Assembly (NCBI GenBank): GCA_047606545.1
Contig: JASGEI010000006.1
Span: forward strand, 1 to 33,656
DNA: 33,656 nt
Source: JASGDC01 sp047606545
Lineage (GTDB): Bacteria; Actinomycetota; Actinomycetes; Actinomycetales; Micrococcaceae
Direction of reading: 5' to 3'
The stretch's first letter is position 1; the number at the start of each line of letters is the position of its first letter. The notes beneath the pieces are model-generated. The model was not told the DNA's origin. It ran no database searches and saw nothing but the letters and a program-made list of their open reading frames with translations. Position numbers and translations under genes: made by a program. This document shows positions 23,997 to 31,239 of this stretch, one piece after another.

Positions 23997-24076
23997 AGTT
24001 GTAACTCCTTATACTATTTTTGGAAATAAAAACTTATCTGTTTCAACTTTATAAAACCTTAAGAGTTAAAGCAACA

Positions 24077-25240
24077 TTACTTAACTACCATAACAATACG
24101 TTTACCTTGTGCTCGAGTCACAATAAAAGTAGCCTTATTTGCACCTTTTGGCTTTAATAGCTTACGTAACTGCTCTGGAGTTTCTTTTATCCCACGTTTT
24201 TTGATGTTCAATACTCCAATATCATGGGTTTTTAGGTACTTCTTCAATACTTTAATTTTGTACGGTAGCACCTCGATAACATGATATTTTTGTACCCAAG
24301 GTGAAATGACTTCACTATCACTAGTCAAATATGCAATAGTCTTATCAAACTGCGCCAGGTCATGCTTAACAGCAAACTCATTCAGTAATCCTGCCCGCAA
24401 CAAAGCTCCATCAACTTCATAAAGGTAATCTTTAATCTCAACTAATGGAATTTCTGGAACTTCATCAAAGTCAGCTGTAGTTCCAATTTCATACTGTTGA
24501 TTATCTTTAATTAACAGTGCTGAACGCCGATTATTACTTTTAAGTTCGTTAAACCATAAACATAATTCAACGACAGCACCGTTATCCGAAAGCCACTGAG
24601 CCTCACAATTTTCTGGAATATACGCATGAGCTAATCCTGGACCTAGTTTAACTCCAGTTGAGTATCGCTTTGCTAGCTCAAAAACAAAGTCTAAATCTGG
24701 TGAAAACTGTTTAGGATTAAAGATCCGACTATTACCGTAACGCCTTGCTGGGTCAAGCCAAACTCCAGATTCCACAGGAATCTGATATTTAGTTGCATCA
24801 CTGACAACTACTTTAGTATTCGGATAGTGAGCTAAGTTATATCGCGCATATTGAGCAGTTACTTCATCAATCTCAACTCCAGTTACTGCTAACCCCGATT
24901 TAGCAAAAGCAATACTATCAGCACCAATACCACAACCCAAATCTACGACCTTTTTATTATCTGCTGTAATAAAACGTTTGGCATGAATAACTGCTAACTC
25001 AGCACGTGAAGCTTGTTCTAAAGCAGTTTGGGTATACAAAAACTTATCAGCATCCGAACCAAACTTAGTAAATGCTGCACTACGAAGACGTGCCTGAGTT
25101 AATATCTCTACAACAGTATTTGGGGTGAAACCTTGTTTTCGCAATTCAGTATTCCACTTAACACTCAAGTTTGCATCATACTCAGGCAAAGCTACTAATG
25201 CAGCTAAAGCCTTATCATCTAACGCAATTATGGAGTACAC
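24077..25240 (-). CDS. Class I SAM-dependent methyltransferase with THUMP-like C-terminal domain
   Basis: 387 residues. The central SAM-binding motif I is VVDLGCGIGADSIAFAKSG (about 98-116), followed by VTGVEID (acidic loop) and WLDPARR (motif IV-like), which defines this family. The C terminus (LPYKIKVLKKYLKTHDIGVL through KATFIVTRAQGKRIVMVVK) matches the THUMP-like domain. THUMP association suggests an RNA substrate, probably tRNA, but no methylated base has been assigned to my knowledge. The start is GTG, inside the last 13 bases of the NagZ-type gene, implying coupled translation. The position beside groES and tsaD is typical of actinobacteria. Confidence 0.83.
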   Translation of the reverse strand: MYSIIALDDKALAALVALPEYDANLSVKWNTELRKQGFTPNTVVEILTQARLRSAAFTKFGSDADKFLYTQTALEQASRAELAVIHAKRFITADNKKVVDLGCGIGADSIAFAKSGLAVTGVEIDEVTAQYARYNLAHYPNTKVVVSDATKYQIPVESGVWLDPARRYGNSRIFNPKQFSPDLDFVFELAKRYSTGVKLGPGLAHAYIPENCEAQWLSDNGAVVELCLWFNELKSNNRRSALLIKDNQQYEIGTTADFDEVPEIPLVEIKDYLYEVDGALLRAGLLNEFAVKHDLAQFDKTIAYLTSDSEVISPWVQKYHVIEVLPYKIKVLKKYLKTHDIGVLNIKKRGIKETPEQLRKLLKPKGANKATFIVTRAQGKRIVMVVK

Positions 25241-26856
25241 CTTGCCTTTTGATCAATGCCTTCGATTGGAACAGGCAAGACACCAGTAGCTTTTTGTTTA
25301 CCAGTTAAGTAACTGAATAATGCTTTGAATGCGCCTGAATTGTGTCCGTAGATTAATACTTTAGTATCAGCCTTATCTGTAGTACCTAAATTCCATGGCG
25401 TATCAGTAGCAACCACAATATCACCAGAAACTGCACCAGAGCCAGAATCAATAGCAAGAACGGGACCTGCACCTGAACCAACAGTTACTCCTGCTGCTTG
25501 AGCAGCAGCTACTGCAGCAGCGTTATCTTCTTCAGATCCACCAATAATCTGTACTTGACCATTTAATAAATTAGCCTGGCATTTACCGGAAACAACTGTT
25601 AAACCCGCAGCTGAAACTTTATCTGCAACTGCTGCCTGACTACCAACAGCAGCAAGATTAGGTGCCTTTTGACGTTCTTGTTGCCAAAGCATCATTGTCA
25701 CAACTTTGGTAACAGCATCATTAAGACGGGATACTGGGATTTGTCCCTTTTGTACACCACTGACAATAGCTTGGTAGGCTTGGTTTGCATCTGGTGGCAT
25801 CAATAAAATGTCTGCACCAGCATTAAGAGCTTTTACTGCTGAAACCGCTGAATCAGCTTGATCAGTAACACCTTCCATACTCAACGAATCCGTAGTAATA
25901 ACGCCTTTAAAACCTAATTTCTTTAAGGCATCATAAGCTGGTTTTGATAATGAAGAAGGCACACCTGCTTCTAACGCTGGCACATTAATATGCCCCATCA
26001 TCACCATTGGGGTACCCGCATCAATAGCAGCTTTGAAAGGAATCCAATCACGTTTCTGTAAGTCTGCAATTGATGCATTCTGTATAGGTAAACTTAAATG
26101 TGAGTCTGAAGTTACCGAGCCGTGCCCAGGGAAGTGTTTCGCAGAAGGTATCACTCCACCCTCTATCATTCCTTGCACCGCAGCTGGAGCTAATTTAGCA
26201 CCCAATGCTGGGTTTGAAGTCATAGAGCGGACATTAATAGCAGGATCCGCAGCTCCTACTGTCAAATCGGTATCTGGCGCATAATCGATGTTAAAACCAA
26301 GAGCAGCAACTTCAGTTGCAATGCCTTTATTTGCTTCCTTAGTTACCGCAGGACTTCCTGAAGCACCATAGGCCATTGCATTTGGCCATAATGTCGCAGG
26401 CGCTGTCAAACGTGCAACGGCACCGCCTTCTTGGTCAGTACCCACCATGGCACCATAACTTCGTCCATCAGCTTTTGCTGCATCATTAAATCCTTTAACA
26501 ACTGCAGCCGTACCTGCTGGATCCATATTACCATTGGCATCGGTGACAATATTGTCACCCATCATAATCGCACCACCCATGTGGATACTTTTTATTTGTT
26601 GCGTAATCTGTGTAGCGTCTTGATCAGAATACTGCCCCACAATAACTTGACCAGCTTTTTTCTGCAAACTCATTTTTGCCACTATTGCTTTAGCTTGTTG
26701 CTGGTTTTTTACACTAGGCCCCCATGATAGTTTTGCTGGTTGCGAAGGAGAAGTACTTGGGTTAGGATTATCTCTCGTCCACCCTGGAGCGCCACCGCAA
26801 GCAGTTAAAGCCATTAAACTTACAGCTACTGTTATGATTTTTGTAGATTTACGCAC
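25228..26856 (-). CDS. nagZ: Glycoside hydrolase family 3 lipoprotein, NagZ-type
   Basis: 542 residues. Lipoprotein signal peptide with lipobox LTAC (Cys20). The GH3 catalytic domain has the NagZ signature KHFPGHGSVTSDSH (240-253, with the Asp-His dyad at 251/253) and nucleophile Asp323 in ITTDSLSMEGV; a smaller C-terminal domain follows (about 400-540). NagZ enzymes remove N-acetylglucosamine from muropeptides in peptidoglycan turnover; as a lipoprotein this one would act outside the membrane. The start is GTG without a Shine-Dalgarno; TATAAT ends six bases before it. It overlaps the methyltransferase gene by 13 bases. Confidence 0.9.
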   Translation of the reverse strand: MRKSTKIITVAVSLMALTACGGAPGWTRDNPNPSTSPSQPAKLSWGPSVKNQQQAKAIVAKMSLQKKAGQVIVGQYSDQDATQITQQIKSIHMGGAIMMGDNIVTDANGNMDPAGTAAVVKGFNDAAKADGRSYGAMVGTDQEGGAVARLTAPATLWPNAMAYGASGSPAVTKEANKGIATEVAALGFNIDYAPDTDLTVGAADPAINVRSMTSNPALGAKLAPAAVQGMIEGGVIPSAKHFPGHGSVTSDSHLSLPIQNASIADLQKRDWIPFKAAIDAGTPMVMMGHINVPALEAGVPSSLSKPAYDALKKLGFKGVITTDSLSMEGVTDQADSAVSAVKALNAGADILLMPPDANQAYQAIVSGVQKGQIPVSRLNDAVTKVVTMMLWQQERQKAPNLAAVGSQAAVADKVSAAGLTVVSGKCQANLLNGQVQIIGGSEEDNAAAVAAAQAAGVTVGSGAGPVLAIDSGSGAVSGDIVVATDTPWNLGTTDKADTKVLIYGHNSGAFKALFSYLTGKQKATGVLPVPIEGIDQKARCTP

Positions 26857-26862
26857 CTAGTT

Positions 26863-26868
26863 ATTATA
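26863..26868 (-). promoter_or_regulatory. Consensus -10 box for a leaderless nagZ transcript
   Basis: TATAAT on the minus strand, then AACTAG, then the GTG start. The 60-base gap after tsaD is otherwise AT-rich with no clear -35 hexamer. This implies an independent promoter for nagZ and the methyltransferase, apart from read-through from tsaD. Confidence 0.6.
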
Positions 26869-26916
26869 CATGCAGAATTCTAATTATAATTGTTAATTAG
26901 TTAATCTTGTTGTTAA

Positions 26917-27966
26917 TTATGTCACATAAATTTCAGTTACTGGCAATGAAGAATCTGGACCAAAATCCAAACTTGATGGTTTAGCCCCTGTCATGGCTAA
27001 TTGAGCACCTAATGCCGCCACCATGGCACCATTATCTGTACATAACTCAAAAGGTGGAATTCTTAAAGTAATCCCGTTTTCCGCACAACGTTCTTGTAAT
27101 AGTATCCGCACTCTTGAGTTTGCAGCTACCCCACCACCTAATAGTAAGTTCTCAATACCATTTTCTTTGCAAGCCAAAATTGTCTTAAAAGAGATTACAT
27201 CAGCGACAGCCTCTTGGAATGATGCGCAAACATCAGCAATTGGAATTTCCTCATTATCTAATTCACGTTGCTCGACCCAGCGAGCCACTGCTGTTTTGAG
27301 CCCAGAGAAAGAGAAATTATAACGATTGCGTTCTAAATCTTTACCAGCAGTCAAACCACGTGGGAAACGAATTGCTTTTGGATTTCCTAATTTTGCATAC
27401 TTATCAATTGCTGGTCCTCCCGGATAATTAAGCCCAACAGACCTAGCAACCTTATCAAAAGCCTCACCAGCTGCATCATCAATCGTAGCTCCAAGCAGTG
27501 AAATATCATTAGTTAATGATTTAATCTTCAAAATTTCAGTATGCCCACCAGAGACTAAAACTGCGCCTAGTTTTTCAGGAAGTTCCTCACCGTTAAGGAC
27601 TCCCACACCGACATGAGCGGCCAAGTGATTGATTCCGTAGAGGGGTTTTTGGGTAGCAATGGCCAAACCTTTGGCAGCAGCCACTCCTACCATCAAAGCA
27701 CTTGCTAAACCTGGACCTGCAGTAACTGCAATAGCATCAATGTCATCAAGTTCTAGATTGGTATCTTTTAAGGCCTGTTTGATAGTTGGCTGGATAGCTT
27801 GTAAATGTGCACGAGTGGCAATTTCTGGAATTACACCACCAAATTTAACGTGTTGCTCCATCGATGATGACACCACATTAGCAAGTAGTTTAGTGCCTTT
27901 CACTATACCTACGCCAGTCTCGTCACAAGAAGTTTCAATACCTAATACTACTGGGTCACTAACCAC
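26917..27966 (-). CDS. tsaD: tRNA N6-adenosine threonylcarbamoyltransferase TsaD
   Basis: 349 residues. Transfers the threonylcarbamoyl group to A37 of ANN-decoding tRNAs (t6A). ASKHA-type ATP/metal site: GIETSCDETGVG (9-20), the metal histidines His114 and His118 in NHLAAHVG, VSGGHTEI, and LLGGGVAANSRVR. The start is GTG, overlapping the rimI stop by eight bases. Last gene of the alr-tsa operon; 60 bases before nagZ. Confidence 0.97.
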   Translation of the reverse strand: MVSDPVVLGIETSCDETGVGIVKGTKLLANVVSSSMEQHVKFGGVIPEIATRAHLQAIQPTIKQALKDTNLELDDIDAIAVTAGPGLASALMVGVAAAKGLAIATQKPLYGINHLAAHVGVGVLNGEELPEKLGAVLVSGGHTEILKIKSLTNDISLLGATIDDAAGEAFDKVARSVGLNYPGGPAIDKYAKLGNPKAIRFPRGLTAGKDLERNRYNFSFSGLKTAVARWVEQRELDNEEIPIADVCASFQEAVADVISFKTILACKENGIENLLLGGGVAANSRVRILLQERCAENGITLRIPPFELCTDNGAMVAALGAQLAMTGAKPSSLDFGPDSSLPVTEIYVT

Positions 27967-28381
27967 GCATCATCACCATCGCATTTTTTTGATCTGGATA
28001 ATATCTTTTCCGAACATCAATTATGTTAAATCCAAACTGTTGATACAACTTTATCGCAGCCTGGTTGTCTTCGCGCACTTCCAAAAGAGTTCTAGTCTCA
28101 GTTTGAGCTAATAATTTTGTAAGCAATGCTTTTGCAATTCCCTGCTTTCGATATTTTGGCAAGACACTCAAGGTCATAATATCGCTAAAATCTGGCCCCA
28201 TAGCGATACCAGCATAACCTACAATTTCGTTGGTTTCAGCAATATAGTATTTAGTATATTTTTGCTTAAACTCAGCTTCAAAAAGTTCCTGACTCCAAGC
28301 ATCTTCTGGAAAAATTTGTTGCTCTAAATTATATAAAGCCTTTAAATCTCTGGCTTCACACTTACGAATTTGATATTCCAT
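27959..28381 (-). CDS. rimI: Ribosomal-protein-S18-alanine N-acetyltransferase RimI
   Basis: 140 residues, GNAT fold. Acetyl-CoA-binding motif A is LSVLPKYRKQGIAKALLTKL (about 92-111), with RxxGxA as RKQGIA; LLEVREDNQAAIKLYQQFGF is the following motif B region. RimI acetylates the N terminus of ribosomal protein S18, although in this operon position its target is often uncertain. The start ATG overlaps the tsaB stop (TAATG), and its own stop overlaps tsaD, so translation of the block is coupled. Confidence 0.92.
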   Translation of the reverse strand: MEYQIRKCEARDLKALYNLEQQIFPEDAWSQELFEAEFKQKYTKYYIAETNEIVGYAGIAMGPDFSDIMTLSVLPKYRKQGIAKALLTKLLAQTETRTLLEVREDNQAAIKLYQQFGFNIIDVRKRYYPDQKNAMVMMRG

Positions 28382-28980
28382 TAAGGCTTTTTACCTCTAC
28401 CGCCTAATACCTTTTTCTTTAAATTAGGTACTTTCGCATCAGGTTCACGCAAATAATATGGGTTTATATCTGATAAGTCTTTACCATTTTTAATCAGTTC
28501 TAAAGCTTGCAAACCTAGTGTTCCTGCGTTGGCATAAAGAGGTTTATTTTCAAAACCAACAGTAGGCAAATCCGGCAAAGTATCACGTTTAGCAACTTGT
28601 GGCCCAACAACTAATTCACTGTTATTAAAATGTGACCAATAAACTTCTTTTCGCCTAGCATCACTTAATACAATAAATTCTCCTTCAGCGTTAAAACCAT
28701 AGTGACTCATTAATCCATAAAGCGGAATATCCCAGGCAAAAGCCATTGCTTGTCCCATTGCAATTCCTACCCGAAGTCCAGTAAAAGGACCTGGACCTGT
28801 GCCGACCAATACGGCATCAGGTTTATTTACTCTGGCCTCTTTCAATGCTTCACTAGCTACATTAGCAATCTCTTCTGCATGATGTTTCATGCTCACTACT
28901 TGGGCCAGAGATAGTACTTTATCGCCTTCCACAACCGCAGCTTGGCAGATACTTGAGGTATCTAAAACTAATAGCTTCAT
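28381..28980 (-). CDS. tsaB: tRNA threonylcarbamoyladenosine biosynthesis protein TsaB
   Basis: 199 residues from ATG 28980, which overlaps the tsaE stop as ATGA; an upstream in-frame GTG at 29004 exists inside tsaE but is less likely. TsaB is the TsaD-like partner that has lost the metal site and forms the t6A complex with TsaD and TsaE. Characteristic sequence: LLVLDTSSICQAAVV, then LVGTGPGPFTGLRVGIAMGQAMA. It lies within the tightly packed alr-tsaE-tsaB-rimI-tsaD operon. Confidence 0.95.
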   Translation of the reverse strand: MKLLVLDTSSICQAAVVEGDKVLSLAQVVSMKHHAEEIANVASEALKEARVNKPDAVLVGTGPGPFTGLRVGIAMGQAMAFAWDIPLYGLMSHYGFNAEGEFIVLSDARRKEVYWSHFNNSELVVGPQVAKRDTLPDLPTVGFENKPLYANAGTLGLQALELIKNGKDLSDINPYYLREPDAKVPNLKKKVLGGRGKKP

Positions 28981-29438
28981 ACTGTTAATGTAAAACCTTC
29001 CCAACGTGGGCCATGCGTTTCAATAGCAATGGTACGACTTTCATCACGTTCACCCATTCCACGATTGATCATAATACGCAGATAAGAGTCATTAAATTCT
29101 TCGACAAAGCCATCTCCCCATTCAGCTACTAATACTGAATCTTCTAAATCACTTTCTATATCTAAATCATATAATTCATCAGCAGAATTCAATCGGTATG
29201 CATCTATGTGCACTAAATTTGGCCCTGAGATTAAACTAGGATGATTTCGTGCAATAACGAAAGTAGGCGAAATAATACCTTCACGCACCTGCATTCCTTT
29301 GGCTAGACCTTGGGTAAAAGCGGTCTTTCCAGCCCCTAAATCACCACTAAGAATAAGCACATCACCAGCACGCAATTCTTTACCTAATTTAGCTGCCAGT
29401 TCTTGCGTCTGTACAACAGAAGCACAATTAAATTGCAT
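28977..29438 (-). CDS. tsaE: tRNA t6A modification ATPase TsaE
   Basis: 153 residues. P-loop ATPase required for turnover of the TsaB-TsaD complex. Walker A is SGDLGAGKTAFTQGLAKG (31-48); SPTFVIARNH, HIDAYRL and VAEWGD are family motifs. The start ATG lies inside the last codons of alr (11-base overlap) with AAGGACGG upstream, and the stop overlaps tsaB. Confidence 0.95.
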   Translation of the reverse strand: MQFNCASVVQTQELAAKLGKELRAGDVLILSGDLGAGKTAFTQGLAKGMQVREGIISPTFVIARNHPSLISGPNLVHIDAYRLNSADELYDLDIESDLEDSVLVAEWGDGFVEEFNDSYLRIMINRGMGERDESRTIAIETHGPRWEGFTLTV

Positions 29439-30561
29439 GGCCGTCCTTCATTAAGATTCGGGGCACACGCGCACCGATACGAGTAACAATCTCATAATTA
29501 ATCGTGCCAGCTGCTTGAGCCCAATCATCGGCAGTTGGTTCCATATCACCAAAAATTATCACTTCGTTAAGGCTTTGGTCATTTGAAATAACTTCATAGT
29601 TAGCACTATCAGCATCTTCAAAGTCAATTACTACTTGATCCATTGCTACATTACCAATTACTTGATAAGTTTTACCTCGGTACTTAACTGGACCTAACTT
29701 ACTAGTTCGTGGAATCCCATCTGCATATCCCACTGGTACCAACCCTAGGGTACTTGGAGATTTTGTCTGATAGTTAAGACCATAAGAAACTCCTTGTCCA
29801 GCTTTGACTTTCTTTACTTTAGATATATATGTTTTGAAAGTCATAGCTGGCTGCAATGGTAAGTCTGTAACAAGGGGTTTTAAACCATAAGTGCCAATAC
29901 CCACTCGAACCATATCAAAATAAGTATCTGGTCGAGTTATTGCAGCAGCAGTATTAGCTATATGTTTAACTGCAAAATCTAAACCAATGCTTTTTGCTAG
30001 CTTAAGGGCTTCTTTAAATTCATTGAGCTGTTCCGTAGTCTCTGGGCGTTCTGGCTCATCAGCTACCGCAAAGTGTGAAAAGATTCCTTTAACTTTGATT
30101 ACACCTTGTTCTTGTAGTTTCAAAGCTTTAGTAAAAATACCTAGTTGCTCAGCTTTAGTAATACCATTGCGCCCCAAACCAGTATCCAACTTAATATGTA
30201 CCACCGGTGCTTGACGTAACTTTGCACATTTGGCTAAATCTAAATAACTGCTAATTCCAATTTCAATATCTAGTTCTGCTGCCTGAGAAAAATCAGAGGT
30301 AGGCGTGTGTAACCAAGCCAATATTGGGAGTTTAACACCAGTTTTCCGCAAAGCAATTGCTTCATCAATATGTGCAACTCCAACATAATCGGCCCCACCA
30401 ATCTCTGCTGCCGCAACAATTTCAGCTATATCATAAGCAGAACCCGCATGCCCATAAGCATTAGCTTTAACCACTGCCATAACACTAGTTTTAGTGTGTT
30501 TTTTAAAAGTAGAAATATTATGACTAATGGCATCCAAATTTATATATGCGGCACGGTCCAT
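29428..30561 (-). CDS. alr: Alanine racemase
   Basis: 377 residues. PLP-dependent interconversion of L- and D-alanine for peptidoglycan. The PLP lysine is Lys32 in AVVKANAYGHAG; the second catalytic tyrosine is in GVSYGLNYQT; MVRVGIGTYGL and the C-terminal YEIVTRIGARVPRIL are conserved. AGGA precedes the ATG, which is nine bases after the tetR stop, so the two are in one transcript. Alr is the target of D-cycloserine, which is of interest because an exporter and its probable regulator are adjacent. Confidence 0.96.
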   Translation of the reverse strand: MDRAAYINLDAISHNISTFKKHTKTSVMAVVKANAYGHAGSAYDIAEIVAAAEIGGADYVGVAHIDEAIALRKTGVKLPILAWLHTPTSDFSQAAELDIEIGISSYLDLAKCAKLRQAPVVHIKLDTGLGRNGITKAEQLGIFTKALKLQEQGVIKVKGIFSHFAVADEPERPETTEQLNEFKEALKLAKSIGLDFAVKHIANTAAAITRPDTYFDMVRVGIGTYGLKPLVTDLPLQPAMTFKTYISKVKKVKAGQGVSYGLNYQTKSPSTLGLVPVGYADGIPRTSKLGPVKYRGKTYQVIGNVAMDQVVIDFEDADSANYEVISNDQSLNEVIIFGDMEPTADDWAQAAGTINYEIVTRIGARVPRILMKDGHAI

Positions 30562-30570
30562 TAATTATCC

Positions 30571-31122
30571 TTAGGGTTTGGCTAATAAAATATTTGCTGC
30601 CTTTTGAATTTCTTCAAAAGTGGCATCCTCATCGTCTTCTTTATTAGAGCTATATACTCCCATAATGATACCAACTAACACCAACTGGACACGAGTTTTA
30701 ATAGCCAAATTAGACTTTTCTAATTCCCATTCTTTAGTGACAATATCAGTTAAGATTTTCCCAATGGTTTCAATATCTTCATCAATTGTATTAGCTTTAA
30801 TTAAATCACGGACTACTCGATGGTTACGTCTAATAAATGCCATGACTTCCGCCCCAGTTTCTCTAGAGAAATCACAATAAACTTTAACTAGTTCCGTGCT
30901 ACTAATGCCTTGAGTGTTTTGAACCCAATTAATAAATTCTTTATGATTTAGCAAATAATTCTCTAAATAAGTAGCAACAATATCTTCTTTACTATTAAAG
31001 TGATAGTAAAGTGCTGGTTTAGTAACACCTGCTGCTTCTGCTATTTCACGCATGGATACTTTATCGTACCCTTCTTCTGTAAACATTGCGATTGCATTGT
31101 TCAATATGCGCTCTTTACTCAT
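30571..31122 (-). CDS. TetR/AcrR-family transcriptional regulator
   Basis: 183 residues. N-terminal helix-turn-helix: VSMREIAEAAGVTKPALYYHFNSKEDIVATYL (about 22-53) is a canonical TetR-family DNA-binding domain; the C-terminal ligand domain is unclassified. It is divergent from the MFS exporter, with a TetR-type imperfect palindrome between them, which indicates local control, and it is upstream of alr in the same direction. No Shine-Dalgarno; TAGAAT ends six bases before the ATG, a leaderless arrangement. Confidence 0.93.
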   Translation of the reverse strand: MSKERILNNAIAMFTEEGYDKVSMREIAEAAGVTKPALYYHFNSKEDIVATYLENYLLNHKEFINWVQNTQGISSTELVKVYCDFSRETGAEVMAFIRRNHRVVRDLIKANTIDEDIETIGKILTDIVTKEWELEKSNLAIKTRVQLVLVGIIMGVYSSNKEDDEDATFEEIQKAANILLAKP

Positions 31123-31128
31123 AGCAAC

Positions 31129-31157
31129 ATTCTAACAAAAAAATGTTGGACTTTTAA
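31129..31157 (-). promoter_or_regulatory. Probable tetR promoter (leaderless)
   Basis: -35 candidate TTAAAA at 31157-31152, a 17-base spacer, and -10 TAGAAT at 31134-31129, ending six bases before the tetR ATG. The -35 end abuts the operator-like palindrome. Confidence 0.5.
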
Positions 31158-31175
31158 CTGAACGGTCGGTAAAGT
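31146..31175 (+). promoter_or_regulatory. Probable MFS exporter promoter with embedded TetR operator
   Basis: -35 TTGGAC (31146-31151), 18-base spacer, -10 TAAAGT (31170-31175). Within the spacer lies ACTGAACGGTCGGT (31157-31170), an imperfect 14-base palindrome (10 of 14 positions symmetric) of the ACGGTCGGT type common to TetR/AcrR operators. Binding there would block this promoter and touch the tetR -35. A further inverted pair CAACATT/AATGTTG flanks 31125-31148. Confidence 0.55.
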
Positions 31176-31239
31176 AGTCATTGAATGTTAATTTTTTAAT
31201 TTCAGATTTATATCTATTTTTTTATTTAGGAGGACTTGA

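Noticed and set aside
24000..24076. CIRCE element before groES
   Set aside because: No TTAGCACTC / GAGTGCTAA pair is visible.
27659..28111. 150-codon frame opposite tsaD and rimI
   Set aside because: Spans two confident genes in antisense and has no start signals.
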